From NCBI GenBank assembly GCA_028673005.1, contig CM054114.1, positions 125,951,307 through 126,015,306 on the forward strand: a DNA stretch of 64,000 nucleotides. Direction: 5' to 3'. The notes beneath the pieces are model-generated. The model was not told where the DNA came from and did not search any database. It saw nothing but the letters and a program-made list of their open reading frames with translations. Origin of the DNA: Tanypteryx hageni (Eukaryota > Arthropoda > Insecta > Odonata > Petaluridae). The stretch's first letter is position 1. Each line of letters begins with the position of its first letter. Of this stretch, positions 23,491 through 34,210 are shown piece after piece. The translations under genes were made by a program, and so were the position numbers.

Positions 23491-24515
23491 TCTCAATTTT
23501 TTTTTTAACGACCACTGCTCTCCCTTCTCTCTGTCGCTATGGGCCGTTAAAAACTGGGGGGAGAAAAGAGTTACGACTTTTTCGGGAGAAGAATGAGGAG
23601 CGCGTTACCTCCTCCTCCCGACCCATTCCCTCACCCTCACCTACCGTTCAAAACCGAAGCCGTCCCATTCTCCATCTGATAATTCAAATTCTCCTTCCAC
23701 ACCCTCCGAGTCCCGCACGGGGAGATTCGAACGTCCATTCCTACCAAAGAATGGAATACAATGTTTCATAACGCATACCCTCGCTTCGGGCAGGCTAAAC
23801 GGCCGGAAATTTAATTTTTTATTTTTAAATATAGGCGTACGAATTTACGAGCCCCTGAAGTTTTACTTTTTTCTTAAACCTTCAGACAGTCAAAAATAAA
23901 AAGGGCACGAAAGTGTAAATGAGAGAGGGAGAAAGAGAAGCTACGGGGTCGATAATCTTTTTTTCGAGAACGCTAAGCATCGAGTTGAGTTTCGGAAGCG
24001 TTTTTAATTGGATTTCGGAAAGAAAAGTACGTAACGGAAAAGGTTTTTTTTTAAGGGGAGAAGTCGCTACAAAGTCGTGACTTTTGTGGAGGCTGTCACC
24101 CCCTGAGGGTATGACGTAAAAGCTCTTTAAAATATAACAAGATTTTTACTTTTCTAATCGAGCAACCGGTGGTTTACTGCACGAAAAGACCGTCGTTCCC
24201 AACACTTCGGAAGAGATCAATGAGTTTTCGAACCAGAACCGAAGCCCACATTTTTTGTTTTAACGGGTTGAGTGCCGCGGAGGGCACGGGAGCCCGCTAC
24301 TGCTGTTTAATGTGTAATAATTGCGTCCGCTTGTGTCCTACCTTTTCCACATTGCGATATTTCTGCAGAACTCGATGAACAATCGCATTATTTTTCCTCA
24401 ACGTAGGATTGAAAGTATGTGAAAGCGTACGTAGGAATTGCCGCCGCATTAATCTTCGATATGAAACGGGATACTGAATTAATTACGATACTAATGAAAT
24501 CAATCGATTTTTACT
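23491..24515. other. No recognised feature
   Basis: Mixed composition with short frames only. The plus-strand frame at 24169-24378 is cysteine-rich but I can match it to no family. Confidence 0.4.
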
Positions 24516-24790
24516 TCCTCCATATACGAAGTATAGAGAAAGTATCGTTTTCTTGAAAAAATCTAATTCGAAATTTCAACGGAAATATGTACGTCTTAAG
24601 GTCCCCTGAACACGTTTTGACCATATTCTCGACGATGTCTGCGGGTGTGTCTGCGACCGAAGTATTGTGAGCGCTCTAACTCAAACACTAATAATTCGAT
24701 CAGCATAAAATTTCGTACTTATCATTTGTATTAGGTCAAAAACTGATTAAATTTTTGCTAAAATCGGTATATCGGAAGTGGATGTTTCTT
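24516..24790 (+). repeat. Possible Helentron-like repeat fragment
   Basis: The opening CTCCATATACGAAGTATAGAG contains a small inverted repeat (ATACGAAGTAT). GTCTGCGGGTGTGTCTGCGACCG follows, then AATTCGATCAGCATAAAATTTCGTAC, which resembles the leader and unit of family A in style but not in sequence. Only one copy is present, so this is weak. Confidence 0.3.
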
Positions 24791-25345
24791 CTTGTCACTT
24801 ATTCGCTTTTTATTAATATTTGATTTAATATTTGATTAAATATTTGATGAATGAAAAAGGTACTGGACTAAAAGTTGTGGAAAATGTAATTTTCTACAAG
24901 TATTGTTAGAAACATTTTCCAATAAAATGCATTGCTTAAGAGGTACTTTAAAAATTAATTTTTTAGCTGCCACCACTACACTACTCACCAGCGACTATTG
25001 TAAACACTTTACGCTTAGTTACGTCTTAGTAACACTCCTTTTTAATAACTTTTATATTAACCTGTCTACTATATATATACTATCAATCATAATTCGGACA
25101 GACAAGTTTCCTCTTGCTCCATTATAGTATGATTTCATTAGATTATATGAAAAACGAGAAAGGGTTTGTTAATATACACCCCTGTCAACCGATAGCAAGT
25201 TTTTATTGAATCAAGTATGAATATATAAGAGCTGAATGAATATATAAGTGCTTAAAACAAGTTCAATGTAAATATTTTAAATAATGTAACTCAAGTTATT
25301 GAAAATAAAATTACGTTAATGCATATCAAGTCATTATCTATATAA
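24791..25345. other. AT-rich DNA, no recognised feature
   Basis: No coding or repeat signal was recognised. Confidence 0.4.
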
Positions 25346-25406
25346 AAGTTGATGGAATAAAGTGATCCGAAGATCCTATGCAGACAGGCATAAGCTGTAA
25401 AGTTGG

Positions 25407-25487
25407 GAATAATTTTGAAACGAGAAAAAAAGTCTGCTATGGCCAGGAATCGAACCCGGGTCTTCCACTTGCCGGGCGGATGTCCTC
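25407..25487 (-). pseudogene. tRNA-like half, inverted partner
   Basis: Read on the minus strand this has ATCCGCCCGGCAAGTGGAAG, then the T-arm CCGGGTTCGATTCCTGG and CCATAGCAGAC, followed by a segment ending in GAAACGAGAAAAAAAG inverted. It matches the plus-strand tRNA-like sequence at 25667-25737 from the anticodon arm to beyond its 3' end, but the D-arm is lost. The upstream words GATGGAATAAAG...CGAAGATCCTATGCAG occur both at 25352 and at 25550, so the region was duplicated as well as inverted. Confidence 0.6.
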
Positions 25488-25666
25488 GGAGAGATACACC
25501 GAAGAAAACTCCTCCCTCTCAAATGGTGAGATTGCCGTGCAAGAAACTGATGGAATAAAGATCCGAAGATCCTATGCAGGCATCCGTTGGGGCAGTTTGA
25601 TACTAACTTGGCTAGTTCCGTCCCAACCAAGAAAACATCCGCGTTCAGAAACGAGAAAATTGATCT

Positions 25667-25737
25667 GCTACGATAGTTCAGTGGTAGAATATCCGCCCGG
25701 CAAGTGGAAGACCCGGGTTCGATTCCCGGTCATAGCA
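25667..25737 (+). tRNA. tRNA-like cloverleaf, Gly-type body, anticodon GGC; probably a repeat head or pseudogene
   Basis: The acceptor GCTACGA pairs with TCATAGC at 6 of 7 positions. The D-arm GTTCAGTGGTAGAAT and T-arm CCGGGTTCGATTCCCGG are those of tRNA-Gly. The anticodon stem TCCGC/GTGGA has five pairs including one G-T. The loop CCGGCAA places GGC at the anticodon (Ala) with C instead of the nearly universal U at position 33. The unusual position 33, the anticodon that does not fit the body, and the inverted partner 180 bp upstream argue for a tRNA-derived repeat rather than a working gene. The arms GAAACGAGAAAA on the left and TTTTCTCGTTTC on the right extend the acceptor stem outward. 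Confidence 0.45.
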
Positions 25738-25774
25738 GACTTTTTTCTCGTTTCAAAATTATTCCCAGATATAG

Positions 25775-26880
25775 AAAAGTTATTTATAAAAATTCATTTT
25801 TATATTATTACCTGTTATTTTCTTAACTGTTGGAGCATTCTGGCTATATCCAATATCAGAAGGCTACAGATTGAGTTTATTTCTGATCTTTAAATTTTTC
25901 TCGCAGTTCTTTAAAACATTTATTATCATTTAACCTATTTGAAATTTTTAGAAATATTACAGGCATGAAGAAATTTATGCGATGGTCACATCAGATTTTC
26001 AGAAATATTACAGGTATGGAGAAAGTCACGTGGTGGCCAAATCAGAATGTAGACATTTTTAATTCATCCTTTTCCAATCCACACAAAGCTATCGAAATAA
26101 TTTAAAGGAAAAAACGTCTCTCGCAGTCACATAATCGTGAGATTAGAATACATCGCCTCCCAATGAGAGTGAAATATTCTTTGCATCGTAGAATTAACCT
26201 TGTTATGGGCACTGGAGACACCTAAGACAAGTACTTATTATTACAAGTGCCCATTCTTGAATTTGAGACATAAGAGCAGGCATGTCAAACTCCAATATGC
26301 AGTATGGCAGCTCTAATGCAATGAATATTGTAGAAGGGCCTAATAAGGATTTCAGTTGTTTAATGAAGGGCAGAGGTGGAAAAAATTATACTTTTCTATA
26401 AGATTGGACGTCTGTTGTTAAAAGAACGATAATTTATATATCGCGTTCTGTTGTGCCACAATGACTAAGAAAAAAACTTGTCTCCCTTTCAGATAAATAA
26501 AGTATTTATTTAAAATCTCGAGCGATTTAGTGAAGACAATGATTCGCATTTACGCCGCACTAAGGCACAGAAAGGACTGCCAGTTTAACACACCTGCGTA
26601 AGAGTCTGACAGATGCGCAAAGCTAGCTCGGCCTGGACGTCCGCGGCCGCAGCCGGCGTCCACCCACTAAAATTGAAATGTTTCAATAATCATGCGACAC
26701 CAACAAAATTTATTGCACTATACTTTTAATGGTAACGCGCGAAAAAATACGTTTTGCGCTGCTCCAATGGATGGGATCGAAAATTACCATGGCAATGGAC
26801 CTTTTAATCATTGCCTCGGTGGCTCATTACGGGAGTTTTGACGGAGAGATTGTTCCAGACCGAGGAATCCCTAAGCATCT
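25775..26880. other. AT-rich DNA with a family Y fragment
   Basis: CCTTGTTATGGGCACTGGAGACACC and AAGTACTTATTATTACAAGTGCC at about 26200-26270 match the middle of family Y. Nothing else is recognised. Confidence 0.4.
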
Positions 26881-26884
26881 TACG

Positions 26885-27165
26885 ACGACAGGGGAGCCGG
26901 TGGTGTAGTCGTTAGTGTTGGTCCAGCTAGCTAAAGTGATATCCGGTTCAAATACTGTAGGATTTGTTCTGAGGACGCCAGGTCCCGTATTTGTGCGTGT
27001 TGCAATTAAGAAGACGAGCCAATGAGAAAAAGAGAAACGAGGAGCGCGCTCAAATCAACACTCCGTCCTTCGAAAGGGACGTTAAGCCGTTGGCCCCCTT
27101 GGTGCTCTTCGTTAAGAGCAGACTAAAAACCAGCACCAGGTATCTCTCCTCCCTTGCCATCCGGC
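26885..27165 (+). mobile_element. tRNA-derived SINE, copy 1
   Basis: The head GGTGGTGTAGTCGTTAGT resembles a pol III A box and TATCCGGTTCAAATAC, about 40 bp later, resembles a B box. A body follows with a 25-bp core at 27092-27116 that is identical, inverted, to 31733-31757, and then AGCACCAGGTATCTCTCCTCCC. Copies of this general type (tRNA head and a GTTAAG... core) are widespread in insect genomes; the exact family is not identified. No A-rich tail is obvious. Confidence 0.65.
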
Positions 27166-27239
27166 TATTCATTGCACTACCTCTTAGATACACATTGCGC
27201 GTAGGAAGAGGTGAATCAGCTGGGAACATACGATCTTAC

Positions 27240-27700
27240 GACTCTCGTTAGGACACCCCATGCCATACGCCATCGGCAGAACCGACGACGTTTAACGGAT
27301 ATAAATGCAAGGCATAAAAATGCAAGACTGCCGTGACTACGAACGCGAACCGCTGTCGTCTCGGTCACGATGCACCGCGTTGTCGGTGGTGCTAACGCTA
27401 CAATTGGACCGTTTCCAACCGATTTGTTCAACTTGCAAATAAAGACCGACTCGGTTTGGCAGTCGACAAGATTTCCAAGAAGATGAACTCGTGGGCGCTC
27501 GAAAATGGATGGGCCTTTCTTTTGTTTCATATAACCATAAATCAGATCCAAATCGCTCGCAAATGTCGACCAGCTGTTTATTCGATCTGGAGATATAATA
27601 ATCCATCAAGAGTGCACGTTTAACGACAGAACGGATATCATTAGTAAGAAGGCAAAGAAAACAAGGTTTCCCTGGTAACCGTAGTCAGCATCGAGCAGAG
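27240..27700. other. Unrecognised, possibly decayed coding segment
   Basis: On the plus strand one frame reads VDKISKKMNSWALENGWAF, which faintly recalls the region after the active site of LINE reverse transcriptases. It is broken by stops and has no catalytic motif. I do not assign it. Confidence 0.2.
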
Positions 27701-28023
27701 ACCAATACAAATATATACATTTGCGAGTTGAGTTTATATTTCTACACACGTGCTGATATGGCACGGTAGATTGATAAACTGCTTAAAATGTATTATATCA
27801 AATTCATTTACTCATACATAGTCTGACACAGACACATGAATAATTACTTGTATACACGCTTCTATTGGAAGATAGATCGTAGAACAGACCGTAATCGAGG
27901 CTCATCTATCCTAGGATAATCGGAGATCAGAATAGGTGAGTCAAACCTAATAGAAGGGGTAATTGATAAAATTTTGACGCTTTTTGCTGCCTCTTACCTG
28001 TTTGGTGAGTTGCAAAGTAACAT

Positions 28024-28062
28024 TTACACACACACACACACACGCATATATATATATATATC
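28024..28062. repeat. (CA)n(TA)n microsatellite
   Basis: An (AC)n run passes directly into (AT)n immediately upstream of the 5' break of the LINE relic. Confidence 0.85.
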
Positions 28063-28080
28063 ATCAATAATGACCTCGTA

Positions 28081-28560
28081 GTGACTAACCCATGGTTCAA
28101 AAAACATAAACGAAAGTTATACACATGGAAAAGCCTAGAAGATAGAATGAGATGCCAAATACATTACATCCTAATAAAACAAAGATTCAGGTGCAACATA
28201 AAGACCGCCAAGGCATTACCAGGAGCAGACACAGATCACAGCCTTCCGATAGTTGACGTAAGTACAAAGCTCATACAAATAATAAACAGGAGAAGAGAAA
28301 GACAGACTTGGGACTTAGAAAAACTGAAAGAAAGGCAGGATGTAGTCAGCATGAAGTTGGAAGATCGCCTAAGAAATTTGGAAAACAAACCAAAGACCGT
28401 GAATAAAGAATGGGAAGAAATCAAAACCAGTATCAAGTATACCTTGGATAAAGAGATTGAAAAACAAGAGAAGGAAATCAGAAAACCATGGATCACTAAG
28501 GAAATGCTGCAAAAATGGATGAGAGACGATAATGGAAAAACGTTAACAGTGAAGAAGTAA
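28081..28560 (+). pseudogene. LINE endonuclease C-terminus and linker
   Basis: This frame begins with the last part of an AP-endonuclease-like domain: IHYILIKQRFRCNIKTAKA, then PGADTDHSLPIVDV, where GAD-x-D-x-H-x-L matches the SDH-type catalytic end (the S is lost). It continues as a charged, Lys/Glu-rich linker and PWITKEMLQKWM, a motif found between endonuclease and reverse transcriptase in many LINEs. The frame stops at TAA, 28558-28560. The expected remainder of the endonuclease (about 200 residues) is absent because of truncation. Confidence 0.8.
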
Positions 28561-29004
28561 AGCCAAGTAAAGAAGTATAAATAATGAGTTGAGAATGGTA
28601 AAAGATAAAGCTAGACAAAATTGGATAAAAGAAAAATGTGATGAAATACAATAAATGGAGATAATAGGACGGTACGATATGATGTCCGCTAGTCTAATGT
28701 AATTCGTGGTAAAGGAATTATGAATACTGATGGGAAGATAGTCTCAGAAAAAAAGAATGTAGCACAGGTATGGGAAGAATACATTAATTAAATAGACAGC
28801 AAGCAGGCAGGATAAGCAAAAATAGAACTGGAAGGTAAGGAAAACATTGAAGAAGATAACTTAGGACCAAGTATTATGGAGAGCGAAGTAGAAAAATCAA
28901 TAGCGGAACTAAAGGAAGGGAAAGCCACAGGCAGCGATGGAATACCGGCTGAGGTACTTTAAGTCATGGGATCAGAAGAACTAAAAGCGATCACGAAATT
29001 AATT

Positions 29005-30345
29005 AATAAGATTTACGACACGGGAGAGTGACCTCGGGATTTCCTAGAAGTAACAGTGATCCCTCTAACGAAGAAGCCAAAGGCAATGCATTGCAAAAAC
29101 TACAGAACGATAAGCCTTCTGCCACACACTTCGAAGATCATCACGAGGATTCTTAATAAAAGGCTGGAGAAAAAGGTAGAAGAAATGCTAGGGGAAGTTC
29201 AATTCGGTTTCAGAAAAGGACAAGGAACTAGAGATGCGACAGGGATTGTTAGAATCATATCAGAAATGGCAATAGAGTACAGTCAAGATAACTGCGTATG
29301 TTTCGTAGACAGGCGAAAGGCCTTTGATAGAGTAAACTGGGTCATGTTGATGAAGATATTCAAGGATATAGATGTAGACTGGAAAGACAGGAGACTGATC
29401 AGGTATCTATATGTGAATCAAGTTGTAAAGGTCAGCTTGGAGAATGCGGACACCTGCGGAGGAAATATCGGTAGAGGAGTAAGACAGAGCTGCTGCCTAT
29501 CCCCGACCCTATTCAATATATATGAAGAAAGTCTAATGCAAGAAGCGTTAGAAGGCACAGGAGATTTCAATATTCGAGGAGGGATTATAGGAGCAGTAAA
29601 ATACGCGGATGATCAAGTACTTCTAGCATGAAAGGAAGAGGAACTCCAGAAAATGATAAATAGACTAGGAATAACAGGAATAAAATACGGTATGGAAATA
29701 AATACAGAAAAATCCAAGGTCATTCGAATATCGAGCAAAGAAGAGAATCTGAACATAAGTATTGAAGGAAAGCCTTTAGAACAAGTTTCTGAATATAAAT
29801 ACCTTGGAAGCATCATAACAAGAGATGCAAAATGTACGGATGAGGTCAGGGCTACAATAGGAAAAGGAAAAGCAGCTTTCAGAAGAAAGAAATGCCTACT
29901 TTCGGGGAACATAAGGGAAGATATCCGCAAGAAGTTCATAATATGCTATGTATGGAGTATAGCTTTGTAAGGGGCAGAAACATGGACGCTAAGGAAAAAT
30001 GACATCAAATACTTTGAAAGCTTTGAAATGCGGACTTGGAGGAGAATTCTGAAGATAAAATGGACATATAGGATGAAAAACGATGAAGTGCTAGGAAGAG
30101 TAGGAGATAAGCGAATGATTATACAGACAATTAGAAAGAGGAAGGCAAACTGGGTTGGACATTACCTGCGGAGAGAGAGTATGATTAAAGACGTGTTAGA
30201 AGGAAAACTAGATGGAAAAAGGGAAAGAGGTAGGAAAAGGTTTCAGATGATAGACGATTTGAAAAGGAAAGAGAGTTATCAAGATATGAAGAGAACAGCG
30301 GAAAATAGGAGTATATGGAGAACCAGGTTTAACCATGAATAATCA
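29005..30345 (+). pseudogene. LINE reverse transcriptase and C-terminal region
   Basis: Encodes the polymerase that would copy LINE RNA into the genome. Visible motifs in order: IPLTKKPKAMHCKNYRTISL, then QFGFRKGQGTRDA, CFVDRRKAFDRVNW (motif A, with D-R-R where D-L-x is usual), GRGVRQSCCLSPTLFNIY (motif B, with S for G in RQG) and KYADDQVLLA (active site). After an in-frame TGA at 29629-29631 come MEINTEKSKVIRISS, KYLGSIITRDAK and, after TAA at 29968-29970, GAETWTLRKNDIKYFESFEM and RKRKANWVGHYLRR. A further stop replaces the Trp of GEW-PRDF near 29030. The copy is dead, yet almost the whole coding stretch is still in one frame, so decay is mainly by substitution. Confidence 0.85.
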
Positions 30346-30410
30346 CAGACCTTTCTACGGACAGACTACCCATGATGATTATGATACTACATAAAGCTTC
30401 ATAATAAAAT

Positions 30411-31639
30411 GTCAAATACAATTTTTAGGTATTTATTTTAATTAAATTAATTAGGAGTGATCCTTAACAAAATGCATCGCCCAATTATGATTTTGAACTG
30501 CAGCGGTCAATTAGAACTTACACTTTACATAAATACTTTTATAAACTTATACTCGTATCTTGTTAAATGGCCTCCGTCAAGCAACAATTTAATATCATAT
30601 TTTTCTCTCTCTCTCTCGCTCTTATATGATCTGTGAGGTATAGGTTTTTTGGGATAGAGGACCACATTTACCACAAAAAAGTCCGCAAGACCATATAATT
30701 ACAAGTTATAGTTTCAGAGATCCAAATTAGAGAATCACCTCATCTTCCGATACCGTTTCATACGTATTTCCCATAAAACGCCTTTAAAATCTCTTTGTAT
30801 TCCATTTATGGAGTATACTTTTCCATCTTGTTATGTTTTGTCAAAGCTTCACAACTGTGAAGATTACGATCTGATGATAACTTGAGTCGAAACCATGGTC
30901 AGCTACTTAGTTATTTTACCTAGTGGAACTTTGTACTGAGTTTTACACAAAATTATTTTGATCAAAATTTCGCTGAAAATGGTATTCCGCTAAGTGACGG
31001 CCACCTCGATAGCTTTCATTCGAAAAAGTTTAGCATAAAGAGGTGGATATTTAGTCTACTGCTGGAATATCATTTAAATACTGTCCATAAAAGAGGCGCA
31101 TGTAAAATAAAACCTCCTTGGTTATAACCTTTAAAAAAATGCGCCTGGGCGGTTGGGCAACTACCACCCCGAGTTGCGGTCCCTTAAAATACTCCAACAG
31201 GTGACTGCTAGACAGTAAATCATGAGAGAAAGGATAGGGTGCGGCATACCCCATTCACAGATTATGGCATCCGAATGTCCGAGATTTCAACAGATATCCC
31301 TCCCCTTTTCGATGCGGGTCCGTCCGTTCGCCTGTGCGTGTGCGCGCGCACGAGGTCTTCCTTTTCATCTGTCAGAGGCGCAACAGGTTGTTTTCTCGAG
31401 AATGAGAAGGATAAAAAGCAACGGTAATAACAGAACGCTCCTACCTACCTTCTCCCACCCCACAGCTTTCTCTTTCTTCTATACAAGCATCTGCTATTAG
31501 AGAGAACCGAGCTCGTGCTAGTGTACGGTTAAAAATCGGATGGGTCGGTAGAGTATCCAAATTAGAATCTCGATTTAGGCTTTCATTCTCATCGGTGGGT
31601 TTTAGATTGTGAGCTCGTGTTCCTGGGTATTTTCTGGCT
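30411..31639. other. AT-rich DNA with one Helentron-like 3' end
   Basis: No gene is recognised. A (CT)n run lies at about 30605-30618. The hairpin and tail at 30796-30833 are listed separately. Confidence 0.4.
30796..30833 (+). repeat. Isolated Helentron-like 3' end
   Basis: The stem TGTATTCC/GGAGTATA around ATTTAT is followed by CTTTTCCATCTTGTTA. The ends of family A (CTTTCCAATCTTGTT) and family D (ATCTTGTTA) share this tail. No internal ~150-bp units are found upstream, so this is either a different family or a truncated copy. Confidence 0.4.
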
Positions 31640-31765
31640 AATCAGCATCTTGGGTTATTATAGCCATCACTTCTTACACACCAGACACACATAAAAGGGA
31701 AGAGGGAAACCCGGTGCCGGCATAAGCCTATCCTTAACGAAGAGCACCAAGGGGGCCAACTGTTT
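31640..31765 (-). mobile_element. tRNA-derived SINE, copy 2 (partial)
   Basis: On the minus strand, the 25-bp core (31733-31757) is followed by GATAGGCTTATGCCGGCACC and GGGTTTCCCTCTTCCC, which aligns with 27117-27160 of copy 1. The tRNA-like head is not seen on the right side, so this copy lacks its 5' part. Confidence 0.55.
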
Positions 31766-32394
31766 TAGATTATGACTAGTATTATTATGATGATCTCCTT
31801 TGTCAACATTTTCATGGTCATAGAAGTTATTTTTATCATTCACAAGATCGGATTGAATGGTTCGTTGTTTTCAAGTTGGAAGGAAGAGGGTGATTTGACG
31901 TCGTAAAGCGATATTGATCTCAAAATGGTAGCGATGCCATCATTTACTGAGATTGATGGAATGCCGTGAAATAAAACCGAGAAATTTGTTGGCGGAGTGA
32001 AAAGAACTTCTTACAGATGAAAAAATTAGATATCTCTTTTGCCAAAGGGCAGATACCAGGCAAGGATAGGCTTTCGTAGCCACGTAAATGTATATTGAAT
32101 AAGTAACGCAACTTTTAACCTTATGAAGAGTGATGAGGCCCACCAGCGGAAAGTGCACAGTAATAGATGCTAAAATAATAAATTTCTGCTTAGGGTGGCT
32201 TATCGGCGGCTCCTAAACCGTATGGGGTTCTTCAGATGTTAATGGGTGCCTCCTTAAATCTTTGAGGAACACACGGTGACTAGTTTCATTAAACGGTACC
32301 GTATGCTTAATTTGTAACTAAAACGTAAGCATGCCGAATGAGGCGATACCTTGGAATCAAACGCCTGGGAGGCAAATGTATTTGATGAGCCAAA
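31766..32394. other. No recognised feature
   Basis: No coding or repeat structure was recognised between the SINE and the piggyBac relic. Confidence 0.4.
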
Positions 32395-32816
32395 GTCATT
32401 CTTGTATTTTTACATTATCCAGGGCAGAGCCAGAAGAAGAAAAGTGAAATTGCCTGACAATCGTCGCTTGTGTACAGTCATCTCCCGGCCGAAAAAAGAA
32501 AAACAAAACATGGTAAAAAAGGAGACCATCATTTGCACCCGCTGTCAGCAGACAATCGAAAAACGACCATCTGCAAAAATTGCGTGACTGTTGAAGATTC
32601 AAGTACCGATTTATAGGAACATAAAAACACTTGCTGGACAACGAATAAATAGTACAAAAATTGAAAATTTTCTTTTATTATCTTATTTAACTACCAAAAC
32701 TTAATATTTCACTTACATTTAAGCAAATAGCCAAAAACGATTGATTAAAATTATTTTTACTTGTTGGGGTCCAAGTATATACTCCTGCATTTAAAAGTAA
32801 CTTGGCACTTGGAGGG
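32395..32816 (+). mobile_element. piggyBac-like 3' end with transposase C-terminal relic
   Basis: One frame reads GRARRRKVKLPDNRRLCTVI, then KKETIICTRCQQTIEKRPSAKI; a one-base shift then gives CVTVEDSSTDL and a stop. The spacing C-x2-C ... S-x2-I-C resembles the cysteine-rich C-terminal domain of piggyBac transposases. About 200 bp downstream the element ends in CTTGGAGGG directly before TTAA (32817-32820); piggyBac elements target TTAA and their ends begin CCCT. Both facts together make the call reasonable. The left end and most of the transposase are missing, and two expected Cys/His positions are mutated, so this is a dead relic. Confidence 0.5.
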
Positions 32817-32820
32817 TTAA

Positions 32821-33828
32821 TTCTCGCACCCCGACCAACTTACGCACGTACAATAATACTCACCTCTCATTTCGCCCTTTCATTACGAAAATAAAAATTG
32901 AAATTTAACATTTTTCCTCTGAAATCATTTCTGGATCAAAACAGTGGTATCCTTAAAATACTCTACAATACTCTACTCTACTCTACAATACTCTACTCTA
33001 CTCTACGATATCGCATAAATCCAATTATTCAAGATTTTCATCTTTCGCATACCAAAGCTGAAAGCTCCTTACAATGAAAATCCGAATATATTCCGCCGTC
33101 TTCGCTATACAGTTTCTCCTGTCCAAACGAAGACCGCTTCACGATGTCGACGGCTTGAATAAATGAAAATTAGCGGCTGTTTAATGAGACAATCTCGAGA
33201 AAAACAACACAAAATGAGACGCCGCTATCGTGTTCCTCTTCCCGCCGACGCGGAGCTCACATGGAAAGTAATTCCGAAAGAGAATTGCCTAATCTCGTTC
33301 CCAAGGAACCCTAATTTTTGCCCTCGTGGGATATCCTTGCCCTTGTGTGCCGTTTGGCCGCGCGAGCGCCGCCCAGCCATTTACGGAAGAGTCGACGAAC
33401 GAGGGAAAGAGCGCGAATACGACTTTTTGGAGGAACAAAAAAAAAGAAAGATGTGAACGCCCTCCGTGGGAAAATGACATGGGAGAGAGATGGGGAATCG
33501 TGAAACTTAATGCTGTAAGGATTCGTGACCGTGAATTATGGGTTTGGATGAGAAGGATCCCTCCCACGGCCGTCGTTTCCTCCACTCTTCTCATTAGTTC
33601 GTTCGGACCCGTCGTTAAGAAAGAAAAACGGGAATCGAAGATACAAACGTTGAGGCGAATACGGAAAATTCTGAGCAAACCTTTACGTTGTGCATGCGCT
33701 GGTTGAGGGATGGTTAAACAGGAAAGACAAACGGACGATAAGAGACCATAATAGAAAAAGATAACGTAGGAAAACTATGGACCCTTGGTGCGCTGCATCC
33801 CCTGCCATCCACCAAAAAGGTGACTTGC
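32821..33828. other. Unique DNA with a short tandem array
   Basis: TACTCTAC-type words repeat at 32959-33007 (units of 5 and 10 bp). A GC-richer stretch at 33160-33700 has overlapping frames on both strands but no domain I recognise. Confidence 0.4.
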
Positions 33829-33835
33829 AGGGTGT

Positions 33836-33888
33836 AATGTAGATGTAGATGTAGATGTAGAACTCTCTCTCTCTCTCTCTCTCTCTTT
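33836..33888. repeat. (TAGATG)n followed by (CT)n
   Basis: About four TAGATG units run into a (CT)n array of about 25 bp. Confidence 0.9.
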
Positions 33889-33893
33889 AGATC

Positions 33894-34210
33894 AGTGGTG
33901 AGCAACCTACGCTCCGCGGGCCTCATGCGGCCCTTGCGTGCGTATTATGCGGTCCGCAAAGCTATGATTAAAAAATATTTAACAAAATTTCATATCTTTT
34001 ACATCCTAATTACGACAGTAATACGATAGATATAGAAATTTTAATTAATTAATTAAGTCAGAAATGCATATAGGTACGCAAAACTAGTTGCGCTTTTAAG
34101 TGATTAGATACGCACGCAGAAATAAAACACTGTTAAGTTAATAGCTGTCAGAAAAAGCTGTCACCCAACGTAATGACCTTTGTACCGAACTCCGATCGGC
34201 CCCTACCACT
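33894..34210 (+). mobile_element. hAT-like element, left end only
   Basis: CAGTGGTGAGCAACCTACGC at 33895, followed by GCGGGCC and GCGGCCC words, is a typical hAT-like end. It resembles the inverted right end at 19102-19116. I could not find a matching right end, so the limit given is approximate. Confidence 0.4.

Larger units (their letters stand above)
28068..30410 (+). mobile_element. 5'-truncated LINE (non-LTR retrotransposon) relic
   Basis: The segment starts inside the endonuclease domain (TNPWFKKHKRKLYTWKS) just after a microsatellite and runs to about 30410, past the C-terminal frame at 30345. 5' truncation is usual for LINEs. Open frames at 28081-28560, 29056-29631, 29653-29970 and 30028-30342 are all in the same frame; a short stretch near 28583-28655 reads in another frame. 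Its reverse transcriptase resembles the 'endonuclease-reverse transcriptase' LINEs common in cockroaches and other insects; I cannot fix the clade. The 3' end shows CATAAAGCTTCATAATAAAATG with no clear poly-A tail. Confidence 0.85.

Noticed and set aside
24169..24378. Cysteine-containing small protein
   Set aside because: A 69-codon frame with no spacing typical of a known fold; chance is more likely.
27216..27609. Minus-strand open frames suggestive of a coding exon
   Set aside because: No domain, no splice context, and the only faint resemblance (to LINE polymerase) is on the other strand and broken by stops.
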